A stretch of DNA of 57,246 nucleotides from Clostridiales bacterium (GCA_004556155.1 SFIM01000013.1:1-57246); one strand, 5' to 3'. Positions 1-9,064 are shown, numbered from the stretch's first letter. Notes: a model not told the origin generated them from the sequence alone. Program-made: numbers and translations.

Positions 1-317
1 CGTGAGCCGCAGGCTCACAAGAAAATGACGTTCCCGATGCAAGTCTGCTTTAGCTGACTTGCATCGGCAGGCTGTCGAAAAAGGTTTTTCGACAGCCTGG
101 CCTTCTCCCAAACGGGAGCCGGAGTACCGCCCCTGCCAGTGGCAGAATAGGGCGGGTGCAGGCTCAATGAGGTAACGAGTATTTGAACAATTTATTTGTT
201 CAAATACGACTATGCCGAATTGCGGACAAGGTGTCGAGCGAACAGCGAGACAGATGAGGGGGAAGGTACTCCCTCACTATATAGGAAAGCGGCAGCCGCC
301 TACGGTGACGCTGCGGC
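1..317. repeat. Hairpin-rich intergenic edge region
   Basis: No gene is seen here. The stretch is a series of inverted repeats: 2-18 (7-bp arms, GCA loop), about 34-65 (CGATGCAAGTC and its complement), 68-99 (perfect 15-bp arms around GG), and 180-206 (TATTTGAACAA and its complement around a 5-nt loop). The last is flanked by CAATGAGG-TAACGAG on the left and CGACTATGCCGAATTG on the right. The same flanks surround a different hairpin on the opposite strand at 40024-40079, so this is a dispersed repeat family. At 318-340 the region ends in a half copy of the GAAAGAAAC-type hairpin found throughout the window. Confidence 0.7.
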
Positions 318-1259
318 TCAGGAAAGAAACGTTTCTTTCGTTCCCACCGTTTCTTGAATTGCCGGCGTTCCTTTCGCATCCCCCGCTTTATCGTCCCAGT
401 TGCCCAGCTTCAGCAGCAAGCTTTCCTTAAACCGCATGGCAGCCTCGCAAAGGGGCTGGCCAGGCAGGTAAATCAGCACAATTTCGCTGCGCAGCGTATT
501 GCCGGGCAAGGGATGAACGCGCATATCGGTGCGGCGCAGCAGGGCCTGCGCCGAGGCCGGAGCCACGCAAACGCCCATATCCCGCTCGCACATGCTGATG
601 GCCGTGCGCGCGTCGTCGCACAGGCAGCGCAGGCGCAGCGTCAGCGCGCGATCCTCAATCTGGCGGCGCAGGATGGACTCCCAGCGGCGATAGGTAATCA
701 GCGGCTGATCGGACAGCGTCCCCCAGCCATTGGATATGGGGAAGGCAGGCGAGGCAAACTGCATCAGCTCCTCGCTTTGCAGCAGCACGCTGGCGTAGCC
801 CTCATCCGGGAAGGGGCGGCGCGCAATGCACAGATCGATCACATGCGCGCGCAGCTTTTCCAATAGCTCATAGGTGTTCGCCTCGGTCAGCTCGCAGTCA
901 ATATCGGGCTGCTCGCGGCAAAAATCCGCCAGCCAGTCAGCCGCCATGGCGCAGCCCACGCTGGATACCACGCCCAGGCGCAGCACCCCGTGCTGGCCGG
1001 ATTGCACCGCGCGCACATCCTCGGCCGCCACGCGGCTGAGCGCCAGCAGCAGCGTCGCATGCCGGTACAGCTCATGCCCAGCGGGGGTCAATTCCAGCCG
1101 CCGCCCGCCGCGGATGACCAGCGGGCCGCCCAGCTCCTTTTCCAATTGCTGAATCTGCACGCTCACCGGGGGCTGGGTGATGAATAGCCGCCGCGCCGCG
1201 CCGCTGATGCTGCCCTCGTCCGCCGCGGCCACAAAGTACTGAAGCTGCTTCAAATCCAT
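318..1259 (-). CDS. LysR-family transcriptional regulator
   Basis: A 313-residue LysR-type regulator. The N-terminal winged helix-turn-helix is typical (MDLKQLQYFVAAADEGSISGAARRLFITQPPVS in outline: Q-Y-F-V, G-S-I-S-G-A-A, Q-P-P-V-S), followed by a periplasmic-binding-protein-like effector domain from about residue 90. The start at 1259 has GGAGGA directly upstream; an upstream in-frame ATG at 1304 lacks one. It is divergent from an ABC exporter pair and a perfect dyad lies between them, so autoregulation and control of the exporter are likely (inference). The last residues (KETFLS) and the stop codon are read from the intergenic hairpin repeat, so the native C-terminus was probably a little shorter. 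The effector cannot be named from sequence. Confidence 0.9.
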   Translation of the reverse strand: MDLKQLQYFVAAADEGSISGAARRLFITQPPVSVQIQQLEKELGGPLVIRGGRRLELTPAGHELYRHATLLLALSRVAAEDVRAVQSGQHGVLRLGVVSSVGCAMAADWLADFCREQPDIDCELTEANTYELLEKLRAHVIDLCIARRPFPDEGYASVLLQSEELMQFASPAFPISNGWGTLSDQPLITYRRWESILRRQIEDRALTLRLRCLCDDARTAISMCERDMGVCVAPASAQALLRRTDMRVHPLPGNTLRSEIVLIYLPGQPLCEAAMRFKESLLLKLGNWDDKAGDAKGTPAIQETVGTKETFLS

Positions 1260-1292
1260 CGGTCTTCCTCCATTTATAAAAAATATACTACG

Positions 1293-1337
1293 TATGTAAA
1301 ACAACTATTTTACATATGGCTAACCTTATGATATGCT
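1293..1337 (+). promoter_or_regulatory. LysR dyad overlapping exporter promoter
   Basis: A perfect inverted repeat TATGTAAAA-N6-TTTTACATA lies at 1293-1316, between the divergent LysR gene and the ABC exporter genes. Its right arm overlaps a -35-like TTTACA (1309-1314), 17 bp before TATGCT (1332-1337), which would drive the exporter. The position and the T-N-A dyad shape fit a LysR operator; binding is inferred. Confidence 0.65.
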
Positions 1338-1374
1338 ATGGGGCGGAAAATGTCAAGCATGGGGGATCTTGCGG

Positions 1375-3096
1375 ATGAAAAAACTATTCTCGTATCTGAA
1401 GGACTACCGCAAGGAAAGCATCCTGGGGCCGCTGTTTAAGCTGCTGGAGGCTTTCTTTGAGCTGATCGTGCCGCTGGTGGTGGCCGCGATCATCGATACC
1501 GGCATCGGCCAGGGCGACCGCGGCTACATCGTGCGCATGTGTCTGGTGCTGGTGGCGCTGGGCCTGATCGGCCTGCTGTGCTCGGTCACGGCGCAGTACT
1601 TTGCCGCCAAGGCCTCCGTGGGCTTCACCAAGAAGCTGCGGCACGCGCTGTTTGCCCATATCCAGGGCTTCTCGTATCAAACGCTGGACACCGTGGGCAC
1701 CTCTACCATCATCACCCGCATGACCTCGGATATGAACCAGGTGCAGACAGGCCTGAACCTGGCGCTGCGCCTGCTGCTGCGCTCGCCCTTTGTGGTGTTT
1801 GGCGCGATGATCATGGCCTTCACCGTGGACAGCCGCGCGGCGCTGTGGTTTGCCGCGGCCATTCCGGTGCTGTCGGTGGTGGTGTTTGGCATCATGCTCA
1901 TCAGCATGCCGCTGTACAAAAAGGTGCAGCAGCTGCTGGATAAGGTGCTGGGCATTACCCGCGAAAACCTGACGGGCATGCGCGTAATCCGCGCCTTTGG
2001 CAAGGAAGCGCAGGAGACGGCGGATTTTACCCGCAAAAATGAGGAATTCACCGCCGCGCAGAAGCATGTGGGCCGCATCTCGGCCCTGATGAACCCCGTC
2101 ACCTATGTGATCATCAACCTGGCCATCCTGGCCCTGATCCACACCGGCGCCCTCCGCGTGGAGGCGGGCGTGATCACCCAGGGCGCGGTGGTGGCGCTGT
2201 ATAACTACATGTCCCAGATCCTGGTGGAGCTGATCAAGCTGGCCAACCTGATCATCAACATCACCAAGGCCGTGGCCTGCGGCAACCGCATCCAGAGCGT
2301 GCTGGAAATGCCCTCGGGCGAGACCGTGGACGCGCAATATAAAAAGGAAGCCTCTCCCTACCGGGTGGAGTTCCGCCACGTGGGCATCTGCTATGCCGGG
2401 GCGGGCGCGGAATCGCTGACCGACGTATCCTTCGCCGTGCGCCCCGGCCAGACGGTGGGCGTGATCGGCGGCACGGGCTCGGGCAAATCCACGCTGGTGA
2501 ACCTGATTCCCCGCTTCTATGATGTAAGCGAGGGCGCAGTGCTCATCGACGGGCAGGATGTGCGCGGCATGGAGGTCAGCGCCCTGCGCGCGCGCATCGG
2601 CGTAACGCCGCAAAAGGCCGTGCTGTTCCAGGGCACCATCCGCGATAACCTGCGCTGGGGCAATGAAAGCGCCACGGACGAGGAGCTGCTGCGCGCGGTG
2701 GAGACCGCCCAGGCCAGCGACGTGCTGTCCGCCAAGGGCGGGCTGGACGCACAGCTTGAGCAGGGCGGCTGCAACCTGAGCGGCGGCCAGCGCCAGCGCC
2801 TGACCATCGCCCGCGCACTGGTGCGCAAGCCCGATATCCTGATCCTGGACGACAGCGCCTCGGCGCTGGACTTTGCCACCGACGCCGCGCTGCGCAAGGC
2901 CCTTAAAAACCTGCCCGAGCAGCCCACGGTGTTCATCGTGTCCCAGCGCACCTCCTCCATCCAGCAGGCCGATCAGATCATCGTGCTGGACGACGGCGCG
3001 GTAGCGGGCGTGGGCACGCATCAGCAGCTGCTGGACAGCTGCCAGGTATACCGCGAAATCTACGATTCTCAGTTTAAGAAGGAGGCGCGGGCATGA
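1375..3096 (+). CDS. ABC exporter half-transporter, degenerate-site subunit
   Basis: A 573-residue fused membrane/ATPase half-transporter. Six hydrophobic membrane segments lie in about residues 15-310, then an ATPase domain: Walker A GGTGSGKST near 365, signature LSGGQ near 467, Walker B ILILDDS near 488. The catalytic Glu after Walker B is Asp and the switch-loop His is Gln (IVSQRTSS). This is the pattern of the non-catalytic partner in heterodimeric exporters such as TM287/288 or BmrC/BmrD. The start at 1375 follows GGGGGA; an upstream ATG at 1333 lacks an RBS. The gene overlaps the next by ATGA, so the two subunits are coupled and should form one heterodimer in the membrane. Substrate unknown; multidrug or peptide export is the usual role. 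Confidence 0.92.
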   Translation: MKKLFSYLKDYRKESILGPLFKLLEAFFELIVPLVVAAIIDTGIGQGDRGYIVRMCLVLVALGLIGLLCSVTAQYFAAKASVGFTKKLRHALFAHIQGFSYQTLDTVGTSTIITRMTSDMNQVQTGLNLALRLLLRSPFVVFGAMIMAFTVDSRAALWFAAAIPVLSVVVFGIMLISMPLYKKVQQLLDKVLGITRENLTGMRVIRAFGKEAQETADFTRKNEEFTAAQKHVGRISALMNPVTYVIINLAILALIHTGALRVEAGVITQGAVVALYNYMSQILVELIKLANLIINITKAVACGNRIQSVLEMPSGETVDAQYKKEASPYRVEFRHVGICYAGAGAESLTDVSFAVRPGQTVGVIGGTGSGKSTLVNLIPRFYDVSEGAVLIDGQDVRGMEVSALRARIGVTPQKAVLFQGTIRDNLRWGNESATDEELLRAVETAQASDVLSAKGGLDAQLEQGGCNLSGGQRQRLTIARALVRKPDILILDDSASALDFATDAALRKALKNLPEQPTVFIVSQRTSSIQQADQIIVLDDGAVAGVGTHQQLLDSCQVYREIYDSQFKKEARA

Positions 3097-4856
3097 GCAG
3101 GGCAAAGCAAAAGGCGCAGCCGGGCACGATGAAAAAGGTGCTGGAATATCTGCGTCCCTATATGGGGCTGGTGGCGCTGTCGGTGCTGCTGGCCGCCGTC
3201 ACCGTGGCGCTGACGCTGTATGTGCCCGTGCTCATCGGCCGGGCCATCGATCTGATTGTCGGCCCCGGCCAGGTGGATATGCCGGGCATCCTGCGCCTGA
3301 TCCTGCGCATCGCCATCGTGGTGGCCGCCACGGCCGCGGTGCAGTGGGTAGTCAATACCATCAACAACAAGATCACCTTCCAGGTGGTGCGCGATGTGCG
3401 CGCGCAGGCGTTTGCCAAATTGCAGATCCTGCCGCTGAGCTACATCGATTCCCACCCCACGGGCGAAATCGTCAGCCGCGTCATCGCCGATGTGGATCAG
3501 TTTGCCGACGGCCTGCTGCTGGGCTTCACCCAGCTGTTCACGGGCGTGGTGACGATCCTGGGCACGCTGGGCTTTATGATCTCCATCCGCCCCGGCATCG
3601 CGCTGGTGGTGGTGCTGCTGACCCCACTGTCCTTTGTGGTGGCGCGCTTCATCGCCACGCACACCTACAGCTATTTCCGCCAGCAGAGCGAAACGCGCGG
3701 CGAGCAGACGGCCTTCATTGACGAGATGATCGGCAACCAGAAGGTGGTCAAGGCCTTTGGCCACGAGCAGCAGAACGTGGAAAGGTTCGACGAAATCAAC
3801 GAGCGCCTGGAAAAGTGCTCGCTGCAGGCCATCTTCTATTCCTCGCTGACCAACCCCTGCACGCGCTTTGTAAACAACGTGGTGTACGCGGGCGTGGCGC
3901 TGGCCGGCGCGCTGGTGTGCGTGGCCTGCGGGGGCGCGGGCTTCACGGTGGGCAGCCTGTCGGCGCTGCTGAGCTACGCCAACCAGTATACCAAGCCCTT
4001 TAACGAGATTTCGGGCGTAGTGACCGAGCTGCAAAACGCCCTGGCCTGCGCCTCGCGCATCTTCCAGCTGATTGCCGAGCCCCCGCAAACCCCGGACGCG
4101 CCCGACGCGCGCGTGCTCAAGGACGCGCAGGGTCAGGTGGAAATGAAGGACGTGAGCTTCTCCTATGTGCCCGACCGCAAGCTGATTGAGGCTCTGAACC
4201 TGTCCGTCAAGCCCGGCCAGCATGTGGCCATCGTGGGCCCCACGGGCTGCGGCAAAACCACGCTGATCAACCTGCTGATGCGCTTCTACGATGTAAACGG
4301 CGGCGCAATCCGCGTGGATGGCACCGATGTGCGCCAGATCACCCGCGCCAGTCTGCGCGCCAACTACGGCATGGTATTGCAGGAAACGTGGCTGAAGTCG
4401 GGCACCATCCGCGAAAACCTGGTGATGGGCAAGCCCGACGCGACGGACGAAGAGGTGATCGCCGCGGCCAGGGCATGCCACGCGCACAGCTTTATCAAGC
4501 GCCTGCCGCAGGGCTATGACACGGTGATCGGCGAGGACGGCGGCCGCCTGTCCCAGGGGCAGAAGCAGCTGCTTTGCATCACGCGCATCATGCTGTGCCT
4601 GCCGCCCATGCTGATACTGGACGAGGCCACCTCCTCCATCGATACCCGCACGGAGCTGAAGATTCAGCACGCCTTCACCACCATGATGGACGGCCGCACC
4701 ACCTTCATCGTGGCGCACCGCCTGTCCACCATCCGCGAGGCCGATGTGATCCTGGTGATGCGCGACGGCAGCATTGTGGAGATGGGCAGCCACGAAGCCC
4801 TGCTGCAAAGGAACGGCTTCTATGCCAAGCTGTATAACAGCCAGTTCGCGGCATAA
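3093..4856 (+). CDS. ABC exporter half-transporter, catalytic subunit
   Basis: A 587-residue half-transporter, partner of the preceding gene. The membrane domain spans about residues 15-320. The ATPase domain has Walker A GPTGCGKT near 381, signature LSQGQ near 485, Walker B MLILDEAT near 506 with the catalytic Glu, and the switch His in FIVAHRLS near 541. The LSQGQ variant with intact Glu and His is what TM288/BmrD-like subunits show, complementing the degenerate partner. GGAGG lies 8 bp before the start and the gene overlaps the upstream stop by 4 bp. Probably one transcription unit controlled by the divergent LysR protein. Confidence 0.93.
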   Translation: MSRAKQKAQPGTMKKVLEYLRPYMGLVALSVLLAAVTVALTLYVPVLIGRAIDLIVGPGQVDMPGILRLILRIAIVVAATAAVQWVVNTINNKITFQVVRDVRAQAFAKLQILPLSYIDSHPTGEIVSRVIADVDQFADGLLLGFTQLFTGVVTILGTLGFMISIRPGIALVVVLLTPLSFVVARFIATHTYSYFRQQSETRGEQTAFIDEMIGNQKVVKAFGHEQQNVERFDEINERLEKCSLQAIFYSSLTNPCTRFVNNVVYAGVALAGALVCVACGGAGFTVGSLSALLSYANQYTKPFNEISGVVTELQNALACASRIFQLIAEPPQTPDAPDARVLKDAQGQVEMKDVSFSYVPDRKLIEALNLSVKPGQHVAIVGPTGCGKTTLINLLMRFYDVNGGAIRVDGTDVRQITRASLRANYGMVLQETWLKSGTIRENLVMGKPDATDEEVIAAARACHAHSFIKRLPQGYDTVIGEDGGRLSQGQKQLLCITRIMLCLPPMLILDEATSSIDTRTELKIQHAFTTMMDGRTTFIVAHRLSTIREADVILVMRDGSIVEMGSHEALLQRNGFYAKLYNSQFAA

Positions 4857-4901
4857 TCAGGAAGCAGCCTGCGCCGCGCCCCCGCCCTTTGCCAAAGAAA
4901 A

Positions 4902-4931
4902 TTGACACGTGGGCTGTGAAAATGCTATAAT
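4902..4931 (+). promoter_or_regulatory. Sigma-A-type promoter for gpmI
   Basis: Consensus TTGACA (4902-4907), 18-bp spacer, consensus TATAAT (4926-4931). It lies about 55 bp before the gpmI start and after the exporter stop, so gpmI is probably a separate, constitutively expressed unit. Confidence 0.85.
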
Positions 4932-4986
4932 ATGCCGGCGTTTGAAAAGCGCCAAGCGATTATATAGGGAAGGATATGAACCTGTT

Positions 4987-6558
4987 ATGAATAAAAAGCC
5001 CGTTGTGCTCGTGGTCATGGACGGCGTGGGCAAGACCGACAAGGATCTTGGCAACATGGTGATGCACGCCTACACCCCCACCCTGGACGAAATGATGAGC
5101 ACCTGCCCCAACAACACCATTCAGGCGCACGGCACGGCCGTGGGTCTGCCCTCCGATGAGGATATGGGCAACAGCGAGGTGGGCCACAACGCCCTGGGCT
5201 GCGGCCAGATCTACGCGCAGGGCGCAAAGCTGGTAAACGAATCCATCGAAAGCGGCAAGCTCTTTGAATCCGCCACCTGGAGGGCGCTGACCAGCCGGTG
5301 CGTAGCCAACAAATCCACCCTGCACTTCATCGGCCTGCTGTCGGATGGCAACGTGCACAGCAACATCTCCCACCTCAAGGCGCTGATTGCCAACGCCAAG
5401 AAGCAGGGTGTGGCCAATGTGCGCGTGCACGCGCTGCTGGATGGCCGCGATGTGCCCGCCACCTCCGCCCTGCAATATGTGGATGATATCGAAGCCTTTA
5501 TGGCCTCGCTCAACGACGATACCTTCCATGCCTGCATCGCCAGCGGCGGCGGCCGCATGAAGGTGACCATGGATCGCTACCAGGCCAACTGGCCCATGGT
5601 CAAGCTGGGCTGGGAAACCCATGTGCACGGCGTAGGCCGCCAGTTTGCCTCCGCCCGCGACGCGGTGGAAACCTACCGCAATGAAGAAAACGTGATCGAC
5701 CAGGATCTGCCCGCCTTCGTCATTGCCAAGGATGGCAAGCCCGTGGGCACCATCGAGGATGGCGACAGCGTGGTGCTGTTCAACTTCCGCGGCGACCGCG
5801 CGCTGGAAATCTCCATGGCCTTTGACGACGCGGACTTTACCGCCTTCGACCGCAGCCGCGTGCCCGATGTGATGTACGCCGGCATGCTGCAATACGATGG
5901 CGATCTGCACATCCCCAAGAACTTCCTGGTGGCGCCGCCCGCCATCCACAATACCCTCAGCGAGCTGCTGGTGGGCGCGGGCGTGGCGCAGTACGCCGTA
6001 TCCGAAACCCAGAAGTACGGCCATGTGACCTACTTCTGGAACGGCAACCGCAGCGAAAAGTTCGATGAAAAGCTGGAAACCTTTGAGGAGGTGCCCTCCG
6101 ATGTGCGCTCCTTTGACGAGGCGCCCTGGATGAAGGCTGCCGAGGTGACCGACAAGGTGATCGCCGCCATCGAAAGCGGCAAGTACGGCTTCATCCGCTG
6201 CAACTATCCCAACGGCGACATGGTGGGACACACCGGCAATCTGGACGCCACCCGCCTGGCCGTGGAAAGCGTGGATCTGGAGCTGCGCCGCGTGTGGAAC
6301 GCCTGCAAGGCGCACGGCTGCGTGCTGCTGGTGACTGCCGATCATGGCAACGCCGATGAAATGCTGCAAAAGAATAAGAAGGGCGAATTGCAGCCCCGCA
6401 CCGCGCACTCGCTCAATCCCGTACCCTTCATCATCTGCGACGACGAGCCCCATGCCCTCAAGGACGGCAAGTTCGGCCTGGCCAACGTCGCCCCCACCGT
6501 CGCCCAGCTGCTGGGCCTGACGCCCCCCGCCTGCTGGATGGAAGGTATGCTCAAGTAA
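4987..6558 (+). CDS. gpmI: Phosphoglycerate mutase, cofactor-independent
   Basis: A 523-residue enzyme interconverting 3- and 2-phosphoglycerate in cytosolic glycolysis. It belongs to the alkaline phosphatase superfamily and needs two Mn ions. Visible motifs: VVMDGVG at the N-terminus (metal Asp), the phospho-serine segment GNSEVGHNALG near residue 60, DGRDVPATSA, NFRGDRA, NGDMVGHTGN and TADHGNADEM with TAHS near the C-terminus (metal ligands). Length is close to the usual 510. The start at 4987 gives MNKKPVVLVVMDG; AGGGAAGGA lies about 12 bp upstream, and longer in-frame starts run into the promoter. Usual NFRPDR is NFRGDR here, a minor variation. Confidence 0.93.
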   Translation: MNKKPVVLVVMDGVGKTDKDLGNMVMHAYTPTLDEMMSTCPNNTIQAHGTAVGLPSDEDMGNSEVGHNALGCGQIYAQGAKLVNESIESGKLFESATWRALTSRCVANKSTLHFIGLLSDGNVHSNISHLKALIANAKKQGVANVRVHALLDGRDVPATSALQYVDDIEAFMASLNDDTFHACIASGGGRMKVTMDRYQANWPMVKLGWETHVHGVGRQFASARDAVETYRNEENVIDQDLPAFVIAKDGKPVGTIEDGDSVVLFNFRGDRALEISMAFDDADFTAFDRSRVPDVMYAGMLQYDGDLHIPKNFLVAPPAIHNTLSELLVGAGVAQYAVSETQKYGHVTYFWNGNRSEKFDEKLETFEEVPSDVRSFDEAPWMKAAEVTDKVIAAIESGKYGFIRCNYPNGDMVGHTGNLDATRLAVESVDLELRRVWNACKAHGCVLLVTADHGNADEMLQKNKKGELQPRTAHSLNPVPFIICDDEPHALKDGKFGLANVAPTVAQLLGLTPPACWMEGMLK

Positions 6559-6588
6559 GGGAAAAACGAGAGAACAGGGAACCGAAGG

Positions 6589-6638
6589 ACGTTACTTTCT
6601 TCACTGAAGAAAGTAACGTTTCCTTCGTTTTTTTTTCG
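6589..6638. terminator. Palindromic hairpin repeat acting as convergent terminator
   Basis: A perfect palindrome with 15-bp arms (6589-6603 and 6605-6619; core GTTACTTTCTTCA and its complement), followed on the + strand by TTCCTTCG and a run of nine T. It separates the convergent gpmI and ypeB genes. The hairpin is one copy of the dispersed family described at 25784-26360, here without the internal parts of the larger elements. Confidence 0.7.
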
Positions 6639-6644
6639 TTTCCC

Positions 6645-7958
6645 TCACTCGCTCATCGGGCCGGAGGCGCTCTGCACTAATTTCTGGATGTCGGCCTGGC
6701 GGCCGGTCTGCGCATCGATGTATACATAATAGGTATCGCCGTTGTAATCGCCAGTAAACTCCCAGCACAGCAGCTCCCGGCTGTTTTGCGGGATTACGCA
6801 CAGCCGCGCCTGGCGCACGTTCAGCCGTTCGCTGACCGCGCCCTGGGCTTCCTCCTGGCTGACGGCGGGGGTCAGGCTGGATCGCTGCGTATGGCTGCTC
6901 AGGTAGCGGCGCGCTTCCAGCCCCACGATGGCCAGCGTATCCATGCGTACCTGCACCTTGATCAGATCGGGATACAGGATTACCCCATCCTGCACCGCAG
7001 CGTAGCTCAGCGTGGCCATGCCCGCGTATACCTGCCAGAAGGTCAGCGCCATGTCTCCGTAGCCGTGCGCGCTGAAAAAGGCCTGCGCGGCCTGCTTGCA
7101 ATCCTCCAGCCCATAGCTTGGCTCATACTGCGCGGATTCGGGGAACATCCACAATACGTTGCCGCCCTGCTTGGTGACGGCCAGCTGCAGCACGCCCGCC
7201 GCGCCCTGCGCGCGCACGCCCCAGGCGGGGATCGTTCCGCCGCTTTCCTGCGTCAGGGCGACGTCCTGCCCGCAATCGCCCAGAAAATCCCGGGCGCAAG
7301 CAAGCGCCTGCGCGCTGTCCACCGCCTGGGCGCCCAGCCCACGCGGTGCGCCGCCGCTGACCACATCGCTGAAGGGGCCGTCGTAAATCAGCGTGGGATA
7401 GTCGATATCCTTGGATACGCCCTCCAGCGGGCGCACGGCAGCGTCCGCATCCTGCATGTAGCGGTTAAACTGCGCGATGGCCGTGCTGCCCGTCTGCATT
7501 TGTCCATAGGCGCTTTGCAGCGCCTGCTGCAGCTGCGCGCAGGCGTGGGATAATTGCTCAAGCAGCTGTGCGTCCTCGGCCGTCAGGGCGGCGTCGGCCT
7601 GCGATAGCAGGGTCGCAGCATAATCGCTGAGCTGGTTGCACAGCTTCACCGCGTCCGCCATGGCGATGTGCGATAGCGGCAGCGCGCTCAGCCCGCTCTG
7701 CACCGCCGCCGCGTCGCTGCCGATACGGCTGATCAACGCGGCGCTCTGCCCCTCATCCTGGGATAGCATGGCTTTGTCAATATTGAGCCGCAGCTGCTCC
7801 ATCTGTGTCATGGAGGACAGGAGCGTGCCGCGGTAGGCGTCCTCCAGTGCGCGGGCGTACTGCCGCTTGCCGCGCTGGGCGGCGATGGCAAAGCCCACGG
7901 CGATCACCAGGCAAACGCCCAGCAGGGAGTACAGCAGCAGATGATGCTTTTTCGTCAT
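6645..7958 (-). CDS. ypeB: Germination protein YpeB
   Basis: A 437-residue protein with one N-terminal membrane anchor (LLLYSLLGVCLVIAVGFAIA), a long helical region (about 30-180) and C-terminal PepSY-like repeats ending in YYVYIDAQTGR. YpeB is known to be needed for stable deposition and inhibition of the spore cortex lytic enzyme SleB, and here it follows sleB directly, as in most spore formers. The start at 7958 has GGGGGA 5 bp upstream, overlapping the sleB stop (7970-7972); an upstream ATG at 7970 lacks this. Expression in the forespore would be expected, but I could not pick out a SigG promoter. Acts at the inner spore membrane/cortex. Confidence 0.9.
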   Translation of the reverse strand: MTKKHHLLLYSLLGVCLVIAVGFAIAAQRGKRQYARALEDAYRGTLLSSMTQMEQLRLNIDKAMLSQDEGQSAALISRIGSDAAAVQSGLSALPLSHIAMADAVKLCNQLSDYAATLLSQADAALTAEDAQLLEQLSHACAQLQQALQSAYGQMQTGSTAIAQFNRYMQDADAAVRPLEGVSKDIDYPTLIYDGPFSDVVSGGAPRGLGAQAVDSAQALACARDFLGDCGQDVALTQESGGTIPAWGVRAQGAAGVLQLAVTKQGGNVLWMFPESAQYEPSYGLEDCKQAAQAFFSAHGYGDMALTFWQVYAGMATLSYAAVQDGVILYPDLIKVQVRMDTLAIVGLEARRYLSSHTQRSSLTPAVSQEEAQGAVSERLNVRQARLCVIPQNSRELLCWEFTGDYNGDTYYVYIDAQTGRQADIQKLVQSASGPMSE

Positions 7959-7969
7959 GCCGTCCCCCA

Positions 7970-8635
7970 TTACACCGCAAAGGCGTGCGCGCCGATGGTC
8001 AATCGCACCTCGCGCGACCAGATCCAGCTGGAGGTGGCCGTGGCGGGGTTATAGTAGTATACGCAGCCGCTGGTGGGATCCCAGCCTGCCAGCGCGTCGC
8101 TGGCCGCGCGGATGGAATCCTGATCGGGGGTCAGCCAGAGCTGCCCGTCAGCCACGCAGTCAAAGGCGCCGGATTGAAAGATCACGCCCGAAATGGTGTT
8201 GGGAAAGGCGGCGCTGCGCACGCGGTTGAGCACCACCGCCGCCACAGCCACCTTGCCCGTATAGCTTTCTCCCCGCGCCTCGCCGTGCACCAGGCGCGCC
8301 AGCAGGTAGGCTTCGCTCTCGGTGGCCGCTGCGGCCGATACGCTGCCGCCGTTCAGGCTAAGGCCCAGCGCCGCCGCCGTGGCCGAGCCTACCACGCCGT
8401 CGGCCTTGAGGTTGTTCTTTTTCTGAAACCAGATCACCGCGTCGTAGGTGGCCTGGCCGAAAATGCCGTCCACCGCGCCGGAATAATAGCCGTATTGCTT
8501 TAGCTTGCTCTGCACGCGGGATACGTCGTTCCCGCGCGAGCCCCAGGCCACCGCGCCCTGCGCCTGAACACAGGAGAATGCCAGCGTCAACAAAAGGAGC
8601 GCCGCCGCCGCGCGGCGCAGCATATTTCGCTTCAT
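7970..8635 (-). CDS. sleB: Spore cortex-lytic enzyme SleB
   Basis: A 221-residue secreted peptidoglycan hydrolase. Signal peptide about 1-27 (LLLLTLAFSCVQAQG), peptidoglycan-binding repeat about 30-92 (GNDVSRVQSKL...GVVGSATAAALG), then the SleB/CwlJ hydrolase domain from about 107 (LARLVHGEARGES, with the catalytic Glu in HGEA; VVLNRV; PDQDSIRAA). SleB is a lytic transglycosylase that degrades muramic-delta-lactam cortex during germination. GGAGG lies about 9 bp before the start. It forms a two-gene operon with ypeB. Length is at the short end for the family, with one binding repeat. Confidence 0.93.
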   Translation of the reverse strand: MKRNMLRRAAAALLLLTLAFSCVQAQGAVAWGSRGNDVSRVQSKLKQYGYYSGAVDGIFGQATYDAVIWFQKKNNLKADGVVGSATAAALGLSLNGGSVSAAAATESEAYLLARLVHGEARGESYTGKVAVAAVVLNRVRSAAFPNTISGVIFQSGAFDCVADGQLWLTPDQDSIRAASDALAGWDPTSGCVYYYNPATATSSWIWSREVRLTIGAHAFAV

Positions 8636-8848
8636 TGCTTATCGCCTCCGCGGATAGTGTGCGCGCGGGGGCGATTTTTTATGTTTTTTTACGTTTTCGC
8701 AAAATGTGCTGATTTGTGGTGAAATTCCCCCATAATCCGTCATGCCCGGCCATGGCGGGGGATGGGCTGCGATTGCTACAATAATCCCATCCGATACGGA
8801 GCGTTCGCCCGCGCTCCAAGGCGGAAATTCTCCCCAAGGGAGGCGCAT

Positions 8849-9064
8849 ATGGCTGCCAGAAAAGACCCTGCGCGCGAGATCCGCGTGCAAACCCAGCAGG
8901 TGACGCTGCTGGGGCTCAAGCGCCTGGAAGCGCTGCTGAGCGATCCGGATGCCTCCAACGCCGATGTGCTCAAGGGCTTGTCGCTGCTCTTTGAGCGCGT
9001 GTGCGAACATCCGGGCGCGGCGGGCGGCGCGATAGGTGATTTTGAAATTCGCCTGACCCCATGA
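8849..9064 (+). CDS. Small protein at terminase-small-subunit position
   Basis: A 71-residue mainly helical protein (LLGLKRLEALLSDP...DVLKGLSLLFERVCE). GGGAGG lies 5 bp before the start, and the stop overlaps the start of the large terminase (ATGA). The position immediately before terL is that of the small terminase subunit, but no DNA-binding motif can be seen, so this assignment is positional only. It opens the phage gene cluster. Confidence 0.6.
   Translation: MAARKDPAREIRVQTQQVTLLGLKRLEALLSDPDASNADVLKGLSLLFERVCEHPGAAGGAIGDFEIRLTP

Noticed and set aside
1384..6453. Long minus-strand open frames opposite the ABC exporters and gpmI
   Set aside because: Antisense shadows caused by high GC third positions; no RBS and no motifs.
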